Shown: positions 49,976 through 62,207 of the stretch, one piece after another
Layout of the letters: the number at the start of each line of letters is the position of its first letter
How positions within the stretch are numbered: position 1 is the first letter of the stretch
DNA from: Phragmites australis
Taxonomy: Eukaryota; Streptophyta; Magnoliopsida; Poales; Poaceae
Assembly (NCBI RefSeq): GCF_958298935.1
Contig: NC_084921.1
Span: 51,881,001 to 51,945,000 of the forward strand
Direction of reading: 5' to 3'
DNA length: 64,000 bases
Made by a program: the position numbers and the translations under genes
The notes under the pieces: model-generated
Told to the model about the DNA's origin: nothing
What the model saw: the letters and a program-made list of their open reading frames with translations, nothing else
The model's database searches: none

Positions 49976-51732
49976 AGTTTTCAGCCTTCCAATGGAAGAA
50001 GAAGTTTGAGTCATACATTCCTGCCGGTGTCTGCAGTTGGATCAGGTGAGTTGCAAGCACAAGTACGTGCTCTGCAGTTGGATCAGTTAGTTCTCGAGTA
50101 ACTTAATCTTCAACTGCAGGCTGGGACTCATCGATCACCGAAGACGAGAAAAAGAGCGACCTGTCCGCTGGAGAATGTGAAGACATCCGTCGTCTCGCGC
50201 GACGATGAAAGGATCAATGTGAGCTCGCAAACTCGCCCGAGGCATGTTAATGATGTCCAGTTCTGCAGATTAAGTTCTTTGATTTGTTCCGGCCATGTCA
50301 ATTCTTTATCTTTGTGCAGGTAAGAGTGCAGTTGCCTGGAAAGGCAACACAAAAGGTGTTTGATGAAGCTCTTACAATCTTGGCTCGTGACGCACCGCCA
50401 GTTCCTGGTTTCAGGAAGTCAAAGGGAGGTATTAGTCCTCAAAAGCACCTCATGATCTTACCTAAAAAAAAAGCACCTCATGATCTCTCTTCTTAATGTG
50501 ACATTCTTGCTTGACATTTGCCCTCACCTTTTCTTATAAGAAACATTCTATGTCTGTTTGCCTCAAGTAATTCAAACTTGTAACAACTTTTTGCTTCCTC
50601 TGCATGGACATTTGTTGGATGTTTGAAGGGAAAACATCAAATGTAAGCGCCTACAAACCTCATTTTTTTTCTGTACCTGACCCTTTTTAATTGCACGGTT
50701 TCCCTTTTCTCTCACGCATGCATTCACTTTAAAGTTTCTCCAATGGCCAATGCTAACTATTAAAGGCCGTTTTATCAATCTTCAAAGCATGAGATGGTCT
50801 TTAAGATATGCTGTCCTTTTTCTGAAATAAAAGCACATACAGTCGTTTAATTCAATCAAACACGAGTACACGTAGCTGTTAGCAACTAAATTTCAACCAC
50901 AAGGGTCGGCTACTAATTGAGATTTTTTTAACAATGCGACCCCATTTGCACGGTCTTCGTTGGAGACTCGAAACTAAGTGTGACGCAGCTGGCTCGGGCA
51001 CTCGCTCCGTGCTTACGCTGTCATTGCCAACCGAGTTAACGCCCGGATGCGGCTACTAATTGAGATTTTTTTAACAATGCGACCCCATCTGGGAGGACTT
51101 CGTTGGAGGCTCGAAACTAAGTGTGACACACGCTCCGTGTGTGTCCGCATAAATCAGAAAAAACCCGGCGCATACCGCGTGCTCGAACGCGGCTAGCTCG
51201 GGCGCTCGCTCCGTGCTTGCGCCGTCATTGCCAACCGAGCTAACGCCCGGATGCGGCTATTAATTGAGATCAATAGGGGATACCGCCTGACAGCAAGTGT
51301 GATGGCAAGCTTACACTGCAGAATCTTGTTGTCTCTAGCTCTTCAGCAACAACAGAACACAGCTTATGATATTGCTGCATTCAGATACCCAGCAGCATCC
51401 TCCTGCAGATGCTCGGCAAAAGCCGGGTCACCAAGTTTGTTCTTCAGTAAATACTGAGCATCACCATTGGAGAATTTGTCAAGAAGGTGAATGTCAATTC
51501 AGATAACACTGGGCAAAATTTACCTTTCGTATATGTGGTAGCCTGGCAGGTATGGCACTGACTTACTCAGGAAAACCTCAAGGTGAACCCTGAGATCAAG
51601 ACGACCCAGTCCGAAAGCGAGATGGAGACGGCGTTTACACCCGGTTCAGCATTCGAGTTCAATGCCATCCTGCAGCTTGAGAAACCTGATTCTGATGAGG
51701 ATTCAGAGGAGCAATCTGAATCTCCAGAGTAG
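49976..51732 (+). pseudogene. TIG: chloroplast trigger-factor-like gene, disabled
   Basis: Exons seen by splice sites and conservation: 49976-50045 (transit-peptide-like SFQPSNGRRSLSHTFLPVSA), 50120-50218, 50320-50428, a 14-nt microexon 50629-50642, 51385-51486 and 51571-51732. Conserved pieces include DDERIN, VRVQLPGKATQKVFDEALTI, APPVPGFRKSKGG plus KTSN, IPSSILLQMLGKSRVTKFVL and EFNAILQLEKPDSDEDSEEQ, the ribosome-binding-domain fold of the bacterial trigger factor as used in plastids. Defects: TAA at 51448-51450 where family members have an acidic residue; and exon 50120-50218 reads GWDSSITEDEKKSDLS in one frame but ENVKTSVVSRDDERIN in the other, an apparent frameshift. No initiator exon was found; upstream sequence is the LTR element. 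The later exons keep clean splice sites, so inactivation looks recent. Confidence 0.8.
50907..51270 (+). repeat. triplicated segment in trigger-factor-like intron
   Basis: CGGCTACTAATTGAGATTTT starts at 50907 and 51050, and a variant (CGGCTATTAATTGAGAT) at 51254. Each is preceded or followed by copies of CTCGCTCCGTGCTT and TCATTGCCAACCGAG. Periods are 143 and 204 bp. Not coding. Confidence 0.85.
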
Positions 51733-54442
51733 AAAGAATGTCTATTCCCGGCAGACATGTATCACTCTTTTATACTCTATTTCTTATGAATGTACTAACT
51801 GGAAAGGGCAAGCACACAGTTTCTGATAAGAGACTTCAATTGATTTGCAAATTGAAACTGACACGTTTCTGAAGATTTGAGTAGCAGTACTGAAAATGAA
51901 CACATGGATACACACAAGCACATATGCTTCAGAACCTGCTGCAGATACCATCAAATTTGGGGAAATTATGCACGAGGATGCCCATGCCCGCAATGATAGC
52001 ACTGCAGATCCAGCTTCCAGCACAACATAATGAAATCTTATCCACTTTGTCTGGAGTATCATCCGTTGACACCTTTGCTTTCAACTACCAAATCTATCAT
52101 TGGGGGTGCTCCACCTCCCAAGGTTCACACTCCCCCACATCACCAGGGACCTACCAACTACATATATTCCTTCTTTTTTCATAGAAAAATCAACCGCATA
52201 TATCCTAGGTAAGGAAAAAGCCCTAAACATTTGCAATTTGATTCCATTGTCCAAAAGAGTTCCCTGTCATGTCAGTGTTTTCCATCTTCCTGACGCTATT
52301 ATTTCAGTGCTGAAATGTGCATTTCATGGATTAAGAAAAGCAAGGATGGCAGGTGTATGGTAGTAGCCACATCATTATACCAGAAAGAAGTCAATTCAAT
52401 AGGAGAGATGATTGTATCAGGACCTGGAATGATTTAGACTACCACCTTACTATTTCCTATATTCCAGTCACATTTTCAATTTCTTTTTTAAGAAGAGTGG
52501 CATCTTCAATACTTAACTCCCAACAGAATTGCTAGATTGCACACTAAATATTTCAGAAGATAATCCACATGTACCATCTTTCCTTTTTAGTCTAAACATG
52601 TCTTACAGTCGCACCAGCCCAGCTTTTAGGAACCATATGACAATTTTTGAAGAATTGTGAATACAGACACTTGGTTTATTGGAGAATGATTCTACCATCC
52701 ATCGGATTCTCAGTCCCCTGATCTGTGCTCTTTCTTCTTGTTTATGTCATTTTTTTCTGCAAAGGATTAAGTAGATTATTTGGCAGACACATTAGCTGCC
52801 AACTTATTACGTATCATCAATTCATCGTCATCGGTTCAGACGAATGTCAAGCGGCTGCATTATTCTGAACCAGAAATATCTGCACAAACTAGCTGCATTA
52901 ATTTTAAGCTGGCTTGGAATTAATGGTAATGGTGTCTCGCTGTAGAGGGTGACCAACCTCTCGTTGAAATCGAACGCAAGAGTGGTCCAAGCACCCAAGT
53001 CCACACATCAAATCTTGCCTCCACACATCAAATCCCAGAGCAGAGAAGGCACCGCCATTGACTATGAATCTACGATGATTGTTAGACGAGACTAGTTTTT
53101 TTTTAAGAGGCAGCTGACTATAATCGGGTGTGTTTTTTTTTCTCCAAAAGAATTATAACAGGGTGTTTTTAGAAACCAAGCTCCAAATGCGATTAAAAAC
53201 TCAAAAAGTGACGCCTTTAGAACATATTATATGTTTCCACGATACAAGGTAAACAATGATGTCATAACCAAGGGTGGGCAAGAACTGATGTTAAGATCAT
53301 CTTTAACTATATTCCCTTCATTTCATTCACTTCTTAATTCCTCTCTTCGTTCTTATTCTTTTTATTTTCTCTTATTTACAATAATTTATTTTTAAAGTGA
53401 TTCGTGAAGGGAAAAGAGGGAGAATACCATTCTGAAGAAAATGATCTTTAAGAATCTCTTCATGTTGGAAACCGTAAAGGTAAATTGTTGGAGTGTGGAA
53501 GGAAAAAAAATCACTTTGTGAAGAGATTCTGAGCTCTGACAGAAATTGATTGGGATGGTTTAACGGAGAAAGGCGTGAACGAATTGACAGCGGGGCCCAT
53601 GGAGCAGGGAGAGAGTCAGGCGTAGCTGTTGGTGCGTGCGTGTGTGCCGGACTTGTAACAGAACCAGGCTGGACTCCAGAGAATTCAGGCGCAGCACATC
53701 TCGTTGGCGTGGCTTCGGAACCACTTCCCCTCTCCTCCGAGTTTTCCTGTCCTTTTGAACCTTCTTCTCGCTTCTACAATCAAGTTGACATACGCAGCTG
53801 ATGATTAAGAAGTACTTACAAGCAAGAAGCAACACGGGAACCCCTCCCCCACCTAACAACACGGAATGACGGAACCAGACACAACAAAAAACAGCAGGAA
53901 AAAAAAAACCACAAAACAGAAAGGTGCATCAAACTGTACGATCCTAACATCAGGAAGAACAAACAAAAGGTGTTTTGGTCACACCCGTGCCTGGTGCCTG
54001 CCCAGAGTTAACACAGCCACCTAAAGCCCAGCTCAGACAAGAGGGAAAGAAAAGTTCGCAATAAAATTGCTAATAAAATTTCATTGCAAGGAGTGTGAGA
54101 GAGATTCAGATAGATGTATCAGCAATTCCCTTCAAAAAAGAAAAAAGATTTATCAGTATCAGCGTGTCAGTATCAACTCAGCTCCCACTAGCTGTAGTGC
54201 AAGCTATCCATTGTCCACTAACCCCACAAACCCAATCACTCACTCACAAGCAAGTACTCCAGAAAGAACTTCAAAAAATGATAAAAAGCATCGAGTATTA
54301 GAATAATAAAATAAGGAAAGGCTACCTCATTTTTATTTCTTCTCCTCTCCCCTCTTCTTGTTCTTAGAGTTGTCCCCAGCGCTAAAAAAGCCCCGCCTTT
54401 TGGCTCGTTCTTAGACTTACCTGCTCCAAGAAAGCTAGGGAG
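51733..54442. other. intergenic region and RING-CH gene promoter
   Basis: No gene identified. 53290-53530 is AT-rich, with phrases (ATCATCTTTAACTATATTCC) like decayed MITE ends. The last few hundred bases are the promoter and leader of the RING-CH gene; no clear TATA box was seen. Confidence 0.35.
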
Positions 54443-57400
54443 ATGGCGCGCACCGAGAAGGTTGCCGGTGATAGCTGCTCCGGCTGCGAAGGCCAGGTGG
54501 AGGTGGAGGTCGGGGTGGGGGTGGACGGCAAGGGGCTGATAGAGTGCCGGATATGCCAGGAGGAGGGGGAGGAGGGCGCCATGGACTCCCCCTGCGCCTG
54601 CACTGGTACACTCAAGGTGAGCGCTTTCTCTCTCCCTCCCTTCCCCTCTCCCTCTGTGGAAGTTTGTTTGCCTGGATGTTGAGGACTGACTTGAGCTTAA
54701 ATGTGGTGGTGGTGAAATCAAAGTGGAAATGTGATGATTATTCGTTATCTTCTTCATTGAACCGAATAGATTTCATTTCAAGATGCAGATTGTGCTTTTG
54801 GTTATTTCCTTCCTTGGGAAAACTCTTCTATTTCCCCTTTCTTTGCCTGGATGTTCATTTTGCTTCCTTCTTTTTGGTGAAAATCTGCAATCGATAAAGT
54901 GTAGTTTGCTTTGATTATATGTTTGTGTTATTTATTGTGGACATCTCTAATAACTCTAGACTGGGCGCTATAGGAGTAGCAAAGTTCTATTAAGTGGTTG
55001 TTTAATCTTCATCAACTAAAGTTGAGTGTTTCATCTGTTCATTTGGCCTTCGCCTTTGCGAGTTTGCAAGGTGCTGTTCTAGTGTTTGGTGTTTTTTTTT
55101 TTTGAAATGAAACAGGAACACGCCCCTACTGATACACACACACAGATTACAAGAAAGGAAAAACAAATCACGAGAACATCATGAGCCAGTTCTGCATTGA
55201 AGCTTTGTGTCTATCTTTTGCCCTATGGATAACCATGGCAAATTCATGAATGAAGTGAGCTAAGCAATTCTGAACTGAGGGGCTTTTGTTGCTGAAAATC
55301 CAATCATTGCTCTCCGTCCAAATGCACCATGACATCAGAATAATGACCTCCATATAGAAAGGAATACTGAGCCTCCGCTTGAAGTTAGTGTTTGGTTTGT
55401 CTAAGAAGTGTACTCGGGATTGGACGAATTCTCCAAATTTGCGTTTTTCGTGATGAAACAACCATTTTGTTCAAAAAATGATGAAACAACCATATTCTTT
55501 TCTCCAGAATTTTCAATTCCTACACCATTCGACTCCATTCTTGGTGTCGCTCCGTCCCGACAGTGCTCAATTGATCTATCTGCTATTGGTATCTCGCCTC
55601 TTGACCTTCAGTCACTCGAAGCACCATTCACCGAGGACGAGATCCTACACGTCGTCAAGCAGCTGCCTTCTAACAAGGCTCCAGGCCTTGATGGATATAC
55701 GACCGAGTTCTACCGGGCGGCGTGGCATCTCATTAAGTCGGATGTGTTTGCTGCGGTGTGCGCGTTCGGCTTGGGCGACAGAAGAGGTCTCAATCAACTC
55801 AATAATGTCCTCATTACTTTGCTCCCGAAGATGTAACCGGCCCGAGCTCCGTCTGAGTTTCGCCCGATTAGTCTCATCCATAGCGTCGGCAAGCTAATCA
55901 CGAAGGCGATGGCTACGAGGCTCGCTCCATGGTTGGGTCGGATGATTTCTAACAATCAAAGTGCCTTTATAGCAGGCCAATCCATTCATGATAATTTCAA
56001 GATGGTGCATTCGGCTGCCCGTCTGCTGAAGAAATCAAAACGGTCAAAAATTTTGTTGAAATTGGACATCTCCAAGGCCTTTGATTCGGTATGTTGGGCT
56101 TTCCTCATGGAAGTCTTACGAGCTTGGGGTTTTGGCCGGCATTGGTGTAGCTGGATCGAAGGAACTCTGGGTTCTTCGTCAACTCGGATCCTCCTCAACT
56201 CCATTCCCGGTTCGACCATCCACCATGCCAGAGGACTGCGACAGGGCTATTCTTTATCGCCATTCTTGTTTGTGCTAGTCATGGATACGTTGGCTCGCAT
56301 TTTACACAAGGTCGGGGAAGCTAGCGTTGTTGATCCTGTTGGCCATGATGCAATTAAACACCGTCACTCTCTTTATGCGGATGACGCGGTGCTCTTCTTA
56401 TCCCTAACGTCGAAGGACATCCTTGGCCATCTCGCCATCCTCCGTTTCTTCGGTGAGGCGACAGGTCTTAGGACAAACATTAATAAGAGCACGGCGGGGC
56501 TGTCCTCCTTTCCACTCCAGTACCTGGGAGTTCCACTGGCTGTTGGCCATCTACGCAAGTGTCATTTGCAGCCCTTGGTCAACCAGGTGGCGGCTAAACT
56601 TCCTGTGTGGCAAGCCAAACTGATCTCCAAGCCTGGAAGAGCAACGCTGGTGCGCTCGGTGCTGTCCGCTACCCCGCTGCACACTATGCTATCCATTGCG
56701 GTGCCGCCATGGGTGATCAAAGAGATTGACAAGATTAGGAAGTCTTTTATCTGGGCAGGTGATAAGACCATGTCGGGGGGGGGGGGGGGTGCACCATTGC
56801 CTGGTCGAAGGTGTGCAGACTGCTGGTTTATGGAGACCTCGGTATCCTTGATCTTCTACGGGCTGGTGAGGCGCTGAGGCTCCTGTGGCTTTGGTGGCAA
56901 AGGTGTGACCCAACTAGACCTTGGGCCTCCCTCCCGCTGGAGCATGAATGTATGGTTGCGCTCTTCAATGCCTCTACAATCTTTGAGGTAGGGAATGTAA
57001 AGTAGACGCTCTTCTGGAACGATGCTTGGTTGGCCGGTCACGCTATTCGCTCTCTAGCGCCGGTGCTGTATGGCTGCATTGCTCAATCAGCTGCTAGTCG
57101 CAGAATCGTATGCGGAGCCTTATGTGATCGAAGATGGATTAGAGATTATCTGGGCCCTTGTCCTTGCCAACGATTTCCCAATACTTAAAATTCTGGAGTC
57201 GCCTGAACTCCGTCAGCCTTACCACTGATGAGGATCAGATCATTTGGAAATGGACATCCTCCGGTGAGTACTCCGCTAGCTCTGCGTATCGGATGATGTT
57301 CCAAGGTTGTGAGTTTTTTGTTGGAGCTAAGTTGATATGGAAGGCTTGGGCACCGAGAAAAGTTAAGTTCTTTACTTGGCAAGGGTTGCTCAAGAGACTA

Positions 57401-60321
57401 TGGACAGCTTCCCGTCGGCAACGCCATGGCTTACAAATGGATGACTCTTGCGCCTTTTGTTCTCAGCTTCCTAAGACGACTGATCATCTGCTCCTCCACT
57501 GTGTTGTTGTGAAGGAGATATGGTCGAGGGTCTTCGGAGTTCAATCTTTCCAGGATAATCCAGCTCTTTGCGATTGGTGGCTCAACCTCCGTGCACGGGT
57601 TGCCAAAGAGTTGCGTCAAGGAGTGGACTCTCTTATTCTGCTGACTATGTGGACTATCTGGTTATCTCGCAATGACATTGTGTTCAACAATCGCCGCTCC
57701 TCCTCCGATTCGCTGTTGGCCACCATCTGGATGTCTGCTGAGCAATGGTGCCTGGCTGGAGCAGTGCATCTGTCGGTCCTCTTGGCTCACTTGCGCAGAT
57801 TTGGGTCAGTGTTATAACCATGGAGGAATTCAGAGGCTTCGGTTGATTAGTTTCATGTAATTACCTCAAGGGCTTTGATTGTTTAGCTTTCGGGACCGCA
57901 TGGTCCGTTGTTTCAGCTTGTGTACTTTGGATCTCTGTTTGTTTACCTCAAGTTTTTATCTTAATACAAAGATGTGCAGCTCTCCTGCGTATTCTAGAAA
58001 AAAAAATTCCTACACCATGCTTATCCTATTCTATATTCCCTTCCCAAGTGTCCAATAACTATTTTTCCCCTTGGTGTTGTTCTACACGTGACTTAGGTTC
58101 TTAGCAAGCTCTATCTGCTGAAGAAAATGGTACTGGTATGTTGATCTACTGTTATTGGTTGTATGCAGTTCGCCCACAGGAAATGCATACAAAGATGGTG
58201 CAACAAGAAGGGGAATATTACATGTGAAATCTGCAACCAAGTAGGTGTTTCTGTTATTCTGTGAGAAGACTACCACAGAGCAATGTTGCATATTCTTATC
58301 TTTTCTGCACATGTCTATGGCATACCATTTTAAGTGATGATATGCTACTTTAACCTTGTAGGGTTGTTACAGTCTATCTGGGTACTTCATTGAGATAGAT
58401 CTAGTAGGTTTATGACCACTCCAATTTCAGGGCAACTGCGTTGCAGAAGAAATAAGAGAAAATGAAAGCATGCATTGTTTCTTACTCTACTGTTATTTTT
58501 GGAGAAGTCTTCATATATGTTTCTTTTCCCTATGTGCCTACAGATTTACTCCCCAAACTATGTCCTCCCTCCAACCACATGTTGTTCAGATGAAATGGAC
58601 ATGGATCTTAGGTACATAAGAATACTACCCCTTACGCGTTGATAAAATTGTGGACATTACGTTTCGAAAAATATATTGTGGAAATCGATTCTTTTTTAAA
58701 AAAAAAAATGGGAATCTCTTATTCTGTGCAATTGGATTGAATTCCAGTTTCTCATTTTGGATGTTCTTTTGAACTACCCCGATATAGCTATTCTGGAGCG
58801 ATGACCATCTTTTTCTTATAAACAGGCAAAACTGGGTTGGACGAATTGATTCTCATGATTCTCACTTTCTAGCCATTGCCATTGCAGAGCAGCAGCTGCT
58901 GCAAGCTGAATTTAATGATTGTGTTTCCTTGAATTCTAGTGGCGTCACATGCTGCCGAGCTATTGCTTTAATTGTATGCTAAAGAAACCATTTGTTCATA
59001 AGCATTTTCTTATTTGTGCTGGAGAGTGGAGACTAATGTCAGCTTACTGCAGTTGATGTTCCTTTTGCTTGTGCGCCATGTGATCGTCATCGTGAGGGAT
59101 GTTAGCATGCTACAAGATGCAACAGTGTTGTTCAGTGTGAGTTTAACAGACCGAATTCATTATCTCAATGTTACGCTATTAACATGTCCTGTTAAAATGA
59201 TGTGACGAACCTTCTGTTAAATTCCCTGATGATGAAAATAATTTGTTCCTACAAAGCCTTTTACACCAGTCAGTGGATTGTTTATCCACTTAAGTTTTGT
59301 AAGTTTTGTCAACAGTGTAACTTCCTGCTGCTCTTTTGTCCCCGGGATTAGCGGACTGTCCGTGTTAGTCGTATCCGAGCGGCCTTTTCTTGCCTTTGGC
59401 TGCGAACCTTGTTATTCTATTCTTCTTCTACAAGGCTTAGGCAGAGCTACTGCCTCTCCTGTTTAAAAAAAACAAAAATATGGATTGTTTGTGGCGTTAT
59501 GACTTTATCAGCAAGTATCTAACCTGCTCAGCATTTAGTTAATCTTTTTGTTGGAAGTCTGAGGGAGCAGAGCTTGATTTGCCCTTAATTGAATCCAGCA
59601 TACCACTCCTGCATCTGTTACTCATGCTGTTTAAGATTTGCAGAGCTTAAATTTATTTTTCCATCTGGCATTATGTAAACGTGACACTTTTTTTGTATTT
59701 CAGGCAACTCTTCAGTTTGCGGGATTCTTCCTTCCATGCTATGTTATAGCGCGTTCTTGCTATGCTTTTCAACACCGGAGGCGAAGACAGGTATACTTTC
59801 TTTCCTACCAAATACCAACACAGATACAAACAGAACGCATGGTGACCGACCACCTTGTGCCAGATTAGTAAGCTGCCAGGTCCTGATGGTTTGAAATTTG
59901 AGCCATATATTCTGTATGATATGTAACCATCTTATAAATGTAATGGAATCAAGAAAATCATCTGGTGGAAACAATTAGCAGAAAGTAGCAAAAGTAAACG
60001 TTATGTAACAGGTAACACATTAATCGAAGCATCTGATATCCATACTAAGGTCATGTTTATCTATCAGTAAGATCTATAAATGTGAAATTCTGTGCTCTGA
60101 ATTGATACCTGTAGCTCTCACAACCAGCCCCTAGTCAAGTATACCCAAGATTATGAGATTATGAGGGCTGCTGGAATCAAATGCTGCTCGGTTGAGCTCC
60201 TTGGCTTCTTTCACTGCAATTTTTCTTGCATCATTTATGCCGTTCCTATTCATACATGTACAATTTATTCCAAAAAAAGGAAGACAAATCTAACCTATCA
60301 ATCGGTTATCTCAACAGGTGT
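54443..60321 (+). CDS. RING-CH (MARCH-type) membrane E3 ubiquitin ligase
   Basis: Exons: 54443-54616, 58169-58240, 58544-58611, 58826-58973, 59053-59136 and 59704-59790, all GT-AG, all in frame: 211 codons before the last junction. The RING-CH zinc finger (C4HC3) spans exons 1-2: CRICQEEGEEGAMDSPCACT, then FAHRKCIQRWC and CEIC. Exon 4 carries NWVGRIDSHDSHFLAIAIAE and ends at CCRAIALI; exons 5-6 carry two hydrophobic segments (LMFLLLVRHVIVIV and LQFAGFFLPCYVIA) and a basic tail HRRRRQ. This is the plant RING-CH plus DUF3675 layout; such proteins ubiquitinate membrane cargo. The final exon is uncertain: an acceptor at 60316-60317 would add one Val and stop (TAA ends at about 60321), while reading through the donor at 59791 adds 25 aa to 59868. 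Intron 1 (3.55 kb) is swollen by two LINEs. Confidence 0.87.
55091..55385 (-). mobile_element. short LINE 3' fragment in RING-CH intron 1, with TSD
   Basis: The target duplication TAGTGTTTGGT is at 55080-55090 and 55386-55396. On the minus strand the insert reads FYMEVIILMSWCIWTESNDW, then HRAKDRHKASMQNWL, the C-terminal end of a plant LINE, followed by its 3' UTR and a poly(A) that appears as T12 at about 55092-55103. A 5'-truncated copy antisense to the host gene. Confidence 0.85.
55529..58004 (+). mobile_element. 5'-truncated LINE in RING-CH intron 1, with TSD
   Basis: The 14-bp target duplication AATTCCTACACCAT is at 55515-55528 and 58005-58018, with an A-run before the right copy. RT domain: APFTEDEILHVVKQLPSNKA then PGLDGYTTEFYRAAW, TAA at 55834-55836, then FRPISLIHSVGKLITKAMA, QSAFIAGQSIHDNF, KLDISKAFDSVCW and the catalytic YADD at 56374-56385. 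A run of 15 G (56775-56789) shifts the frame. zf-RVT from about 57290: KVKFFTWQGLLKRLWTA, CAFCSQLPKTTDHLLLHC. Only a few disabling changes, so fairly young. Same orientation as the host gene. Confidence 0.93.
59284..59480 (+). mobile_element. 197-bp retroposon insertion in RING-CH intron 5, with TSD
   Basis: The target duplication TGGATTGTTT is at 59274-59283 and 59481-59490. The insert ends GCTACTGCCTCTCCTGTTT followed by an A-rich tail, the usual 3' end of a grass LINE. No domain is included. Confidence 0.75.
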
Positions 60322-61379
60322 AAGGACTTATCTGAATCTTGAAGAACACCAGGCGAACACCTGTCTTTGTACCAGGCTACCGAAGAAGGACGGAAGCTTG
60401 CAAAGTTCCCTTGCTTGGAGCCTCCCGAAGATCAACTGTAGCGAGAGCTGCCGTCATCGTGAAGATACAACTGTATATAGGAGAGCAAAGCTTTTTATAG
60501 CTGCAAAATGTATAACCTCACACACTTGGATCGCAAATGGAAGAAACAACCGATGTTCACCAATACCATTGAAACAAGTAGATACTTTTGAGCGCTAGCT
60601 TATCTGAAATCCTCTGCCTGTGCCGTTTGCGCATTTCCCCGTATTACTGCCTATTCGAATCATGTTGATGTACAAAGGTGCGCACCGTTCCTCAACCGAC
60701 CGTCAAATCACTGTTGTTGCTACTCGCCATGAGGATCGAATCATAAAATCGCAGAGACTGAGCGAAGTTATATTTATTAAAGAGAATATTGTTTGATTTG
60801 TTGTATATGTTTATTCGAGTAGGTTGAGCTAAGTTTCTGTTTAGTTGATCGAATTTAAAATTGTATGAGTAGATATAAGAGTTTAGATTGTGATTGATCG
60901 TATGAAGTTGATTTTATGACACTGATAAATAAATTTAAGTTGCGGAGGGAAACTCAAATCGAGTTTTACTCTCACATCCGTCGAATTAGATTGAAACAGA
61001 AGATGCGAGGAACCAAATAAGCTTTGATAAAATTGTACACATCTGTCAAATCAAAATCGTGCATAGGAGCAATCAATCAGGCTCATAAGTTTCTCTGTAT
61101 TTTGATTCTCTAAAATTTCATATTTCTCTTCAAACTCGGACTCATGTTCCAACCTTCCTGGGGCCAAGCCCATTTGTTCCGCTCAGAAGGGAGGCCACGA
61201 ATCACAAGTCGGTGACGTTACGCCTGACGTGGCGTCCTCTTATTGCCTCCAAAAGAGGATTTACCAAGCTGCGATTGGCTGATGTGGAATTACTGGCGGT
61301 AGGCTTTGCTTTTTAGACGCGATTTTCGGGCACTCCATGGTTGGGTTGTGCACCTCTGTGGGTCCCACCTAGGTACGGA
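60322..61379. other. downstream of RING-CH gene, nothing identified
   Basis: The RING-CH 3' UTR may cover the first few hundred bases. Beyond that only short ORFs. A GC-richer patch at 61140-61380 carries no recognised feature. Confidence 0.4.
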
Positions 61380-62207
61380 TGTTTGAGGTCGTGACATTGA
61401 TTTTTATTGTGGTGTAGATTATAATGAACAATGGATAATAGAGAGTGAAAATTTTGCCTTTAATGATGGATGGAGTTTACATATTTATAGTACACGAACA
61501 GTCATATTTTGTGACGGTTAGGATTAGTAATTGCTAATCAGTTATTCTTTAAATTGATCACATGTCTAACACCTAAAGGGTGTCTATTCATAACATTCTC
61601 CATTAATTAATTACCTATAATGTAAATTTTTTGTTAAAAAACTCTTTTAAAATTCTGTGAGAAAATACAAGGAGAAAACAATACGTTGATATGTCATAAA
61701 AACAACTTTAAAACCTAATGAGAAAATGTAATGAGAAAATAATGTGACAAATATTGATTATTATCTTATTGTAAGCTTATATGAGAAAATAGAAATTAAA
61801 AACTCATTGGTGAGCTTGAAGAATAATAATTATGATTTATGGATCGTATTAAAACATCTGAAAATCTCTTAGAAAAATAGGAGGAATAATATAGATATTG
61901 TCTCATTAAAAACCTTATATGAGAAATCGTATAGGAAAAACTTATAAATAAAATAGTGCAATATAATATGAACATGTTATTATTCAGTGATCAACTCCTA
62001 CTAAACCTTGCAAATCTCGTAGTTGCCATATACAAACTCCATGAATACATTTTGGAATGTGGAAGTTGATAAAGACTTAATAAATAAATATGTAAGGTTA
62101 TCATATGATTTAGTTTACAAGATTTCTATCTCCTTGTTATTTTGCAATTTATAAGGATATATCATTAAGTCAAGATGATAAAATATAGATCTCATAGTAA
62201 TGCTGTA
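61380..62207 (-). mobile_element. copia 3' non-coding/LTR relic related to the 9.5-12.5 kb element
   Basis: 61903-61928 (CTCATTAAAAACCTTATATGAG) parallels 9883-9907. 62072-62120 (GACTTAATAAATAAATATGT, then ATCATATGATTTAG) parallels 10112-10160 (GACTTAGTGAATAAATATGT, then TTCATATGATTTGG). No coding sequence remains. It is cut at 62207 by the solo LTR insertion. Confidence 0.5.

Noticed and set aside
55408..55528. LINE protein starting at the ATG near 55408
   Set aside because: The target duplication shows the LINE begins at 55529; the upstream codons are host intron read through by chance.
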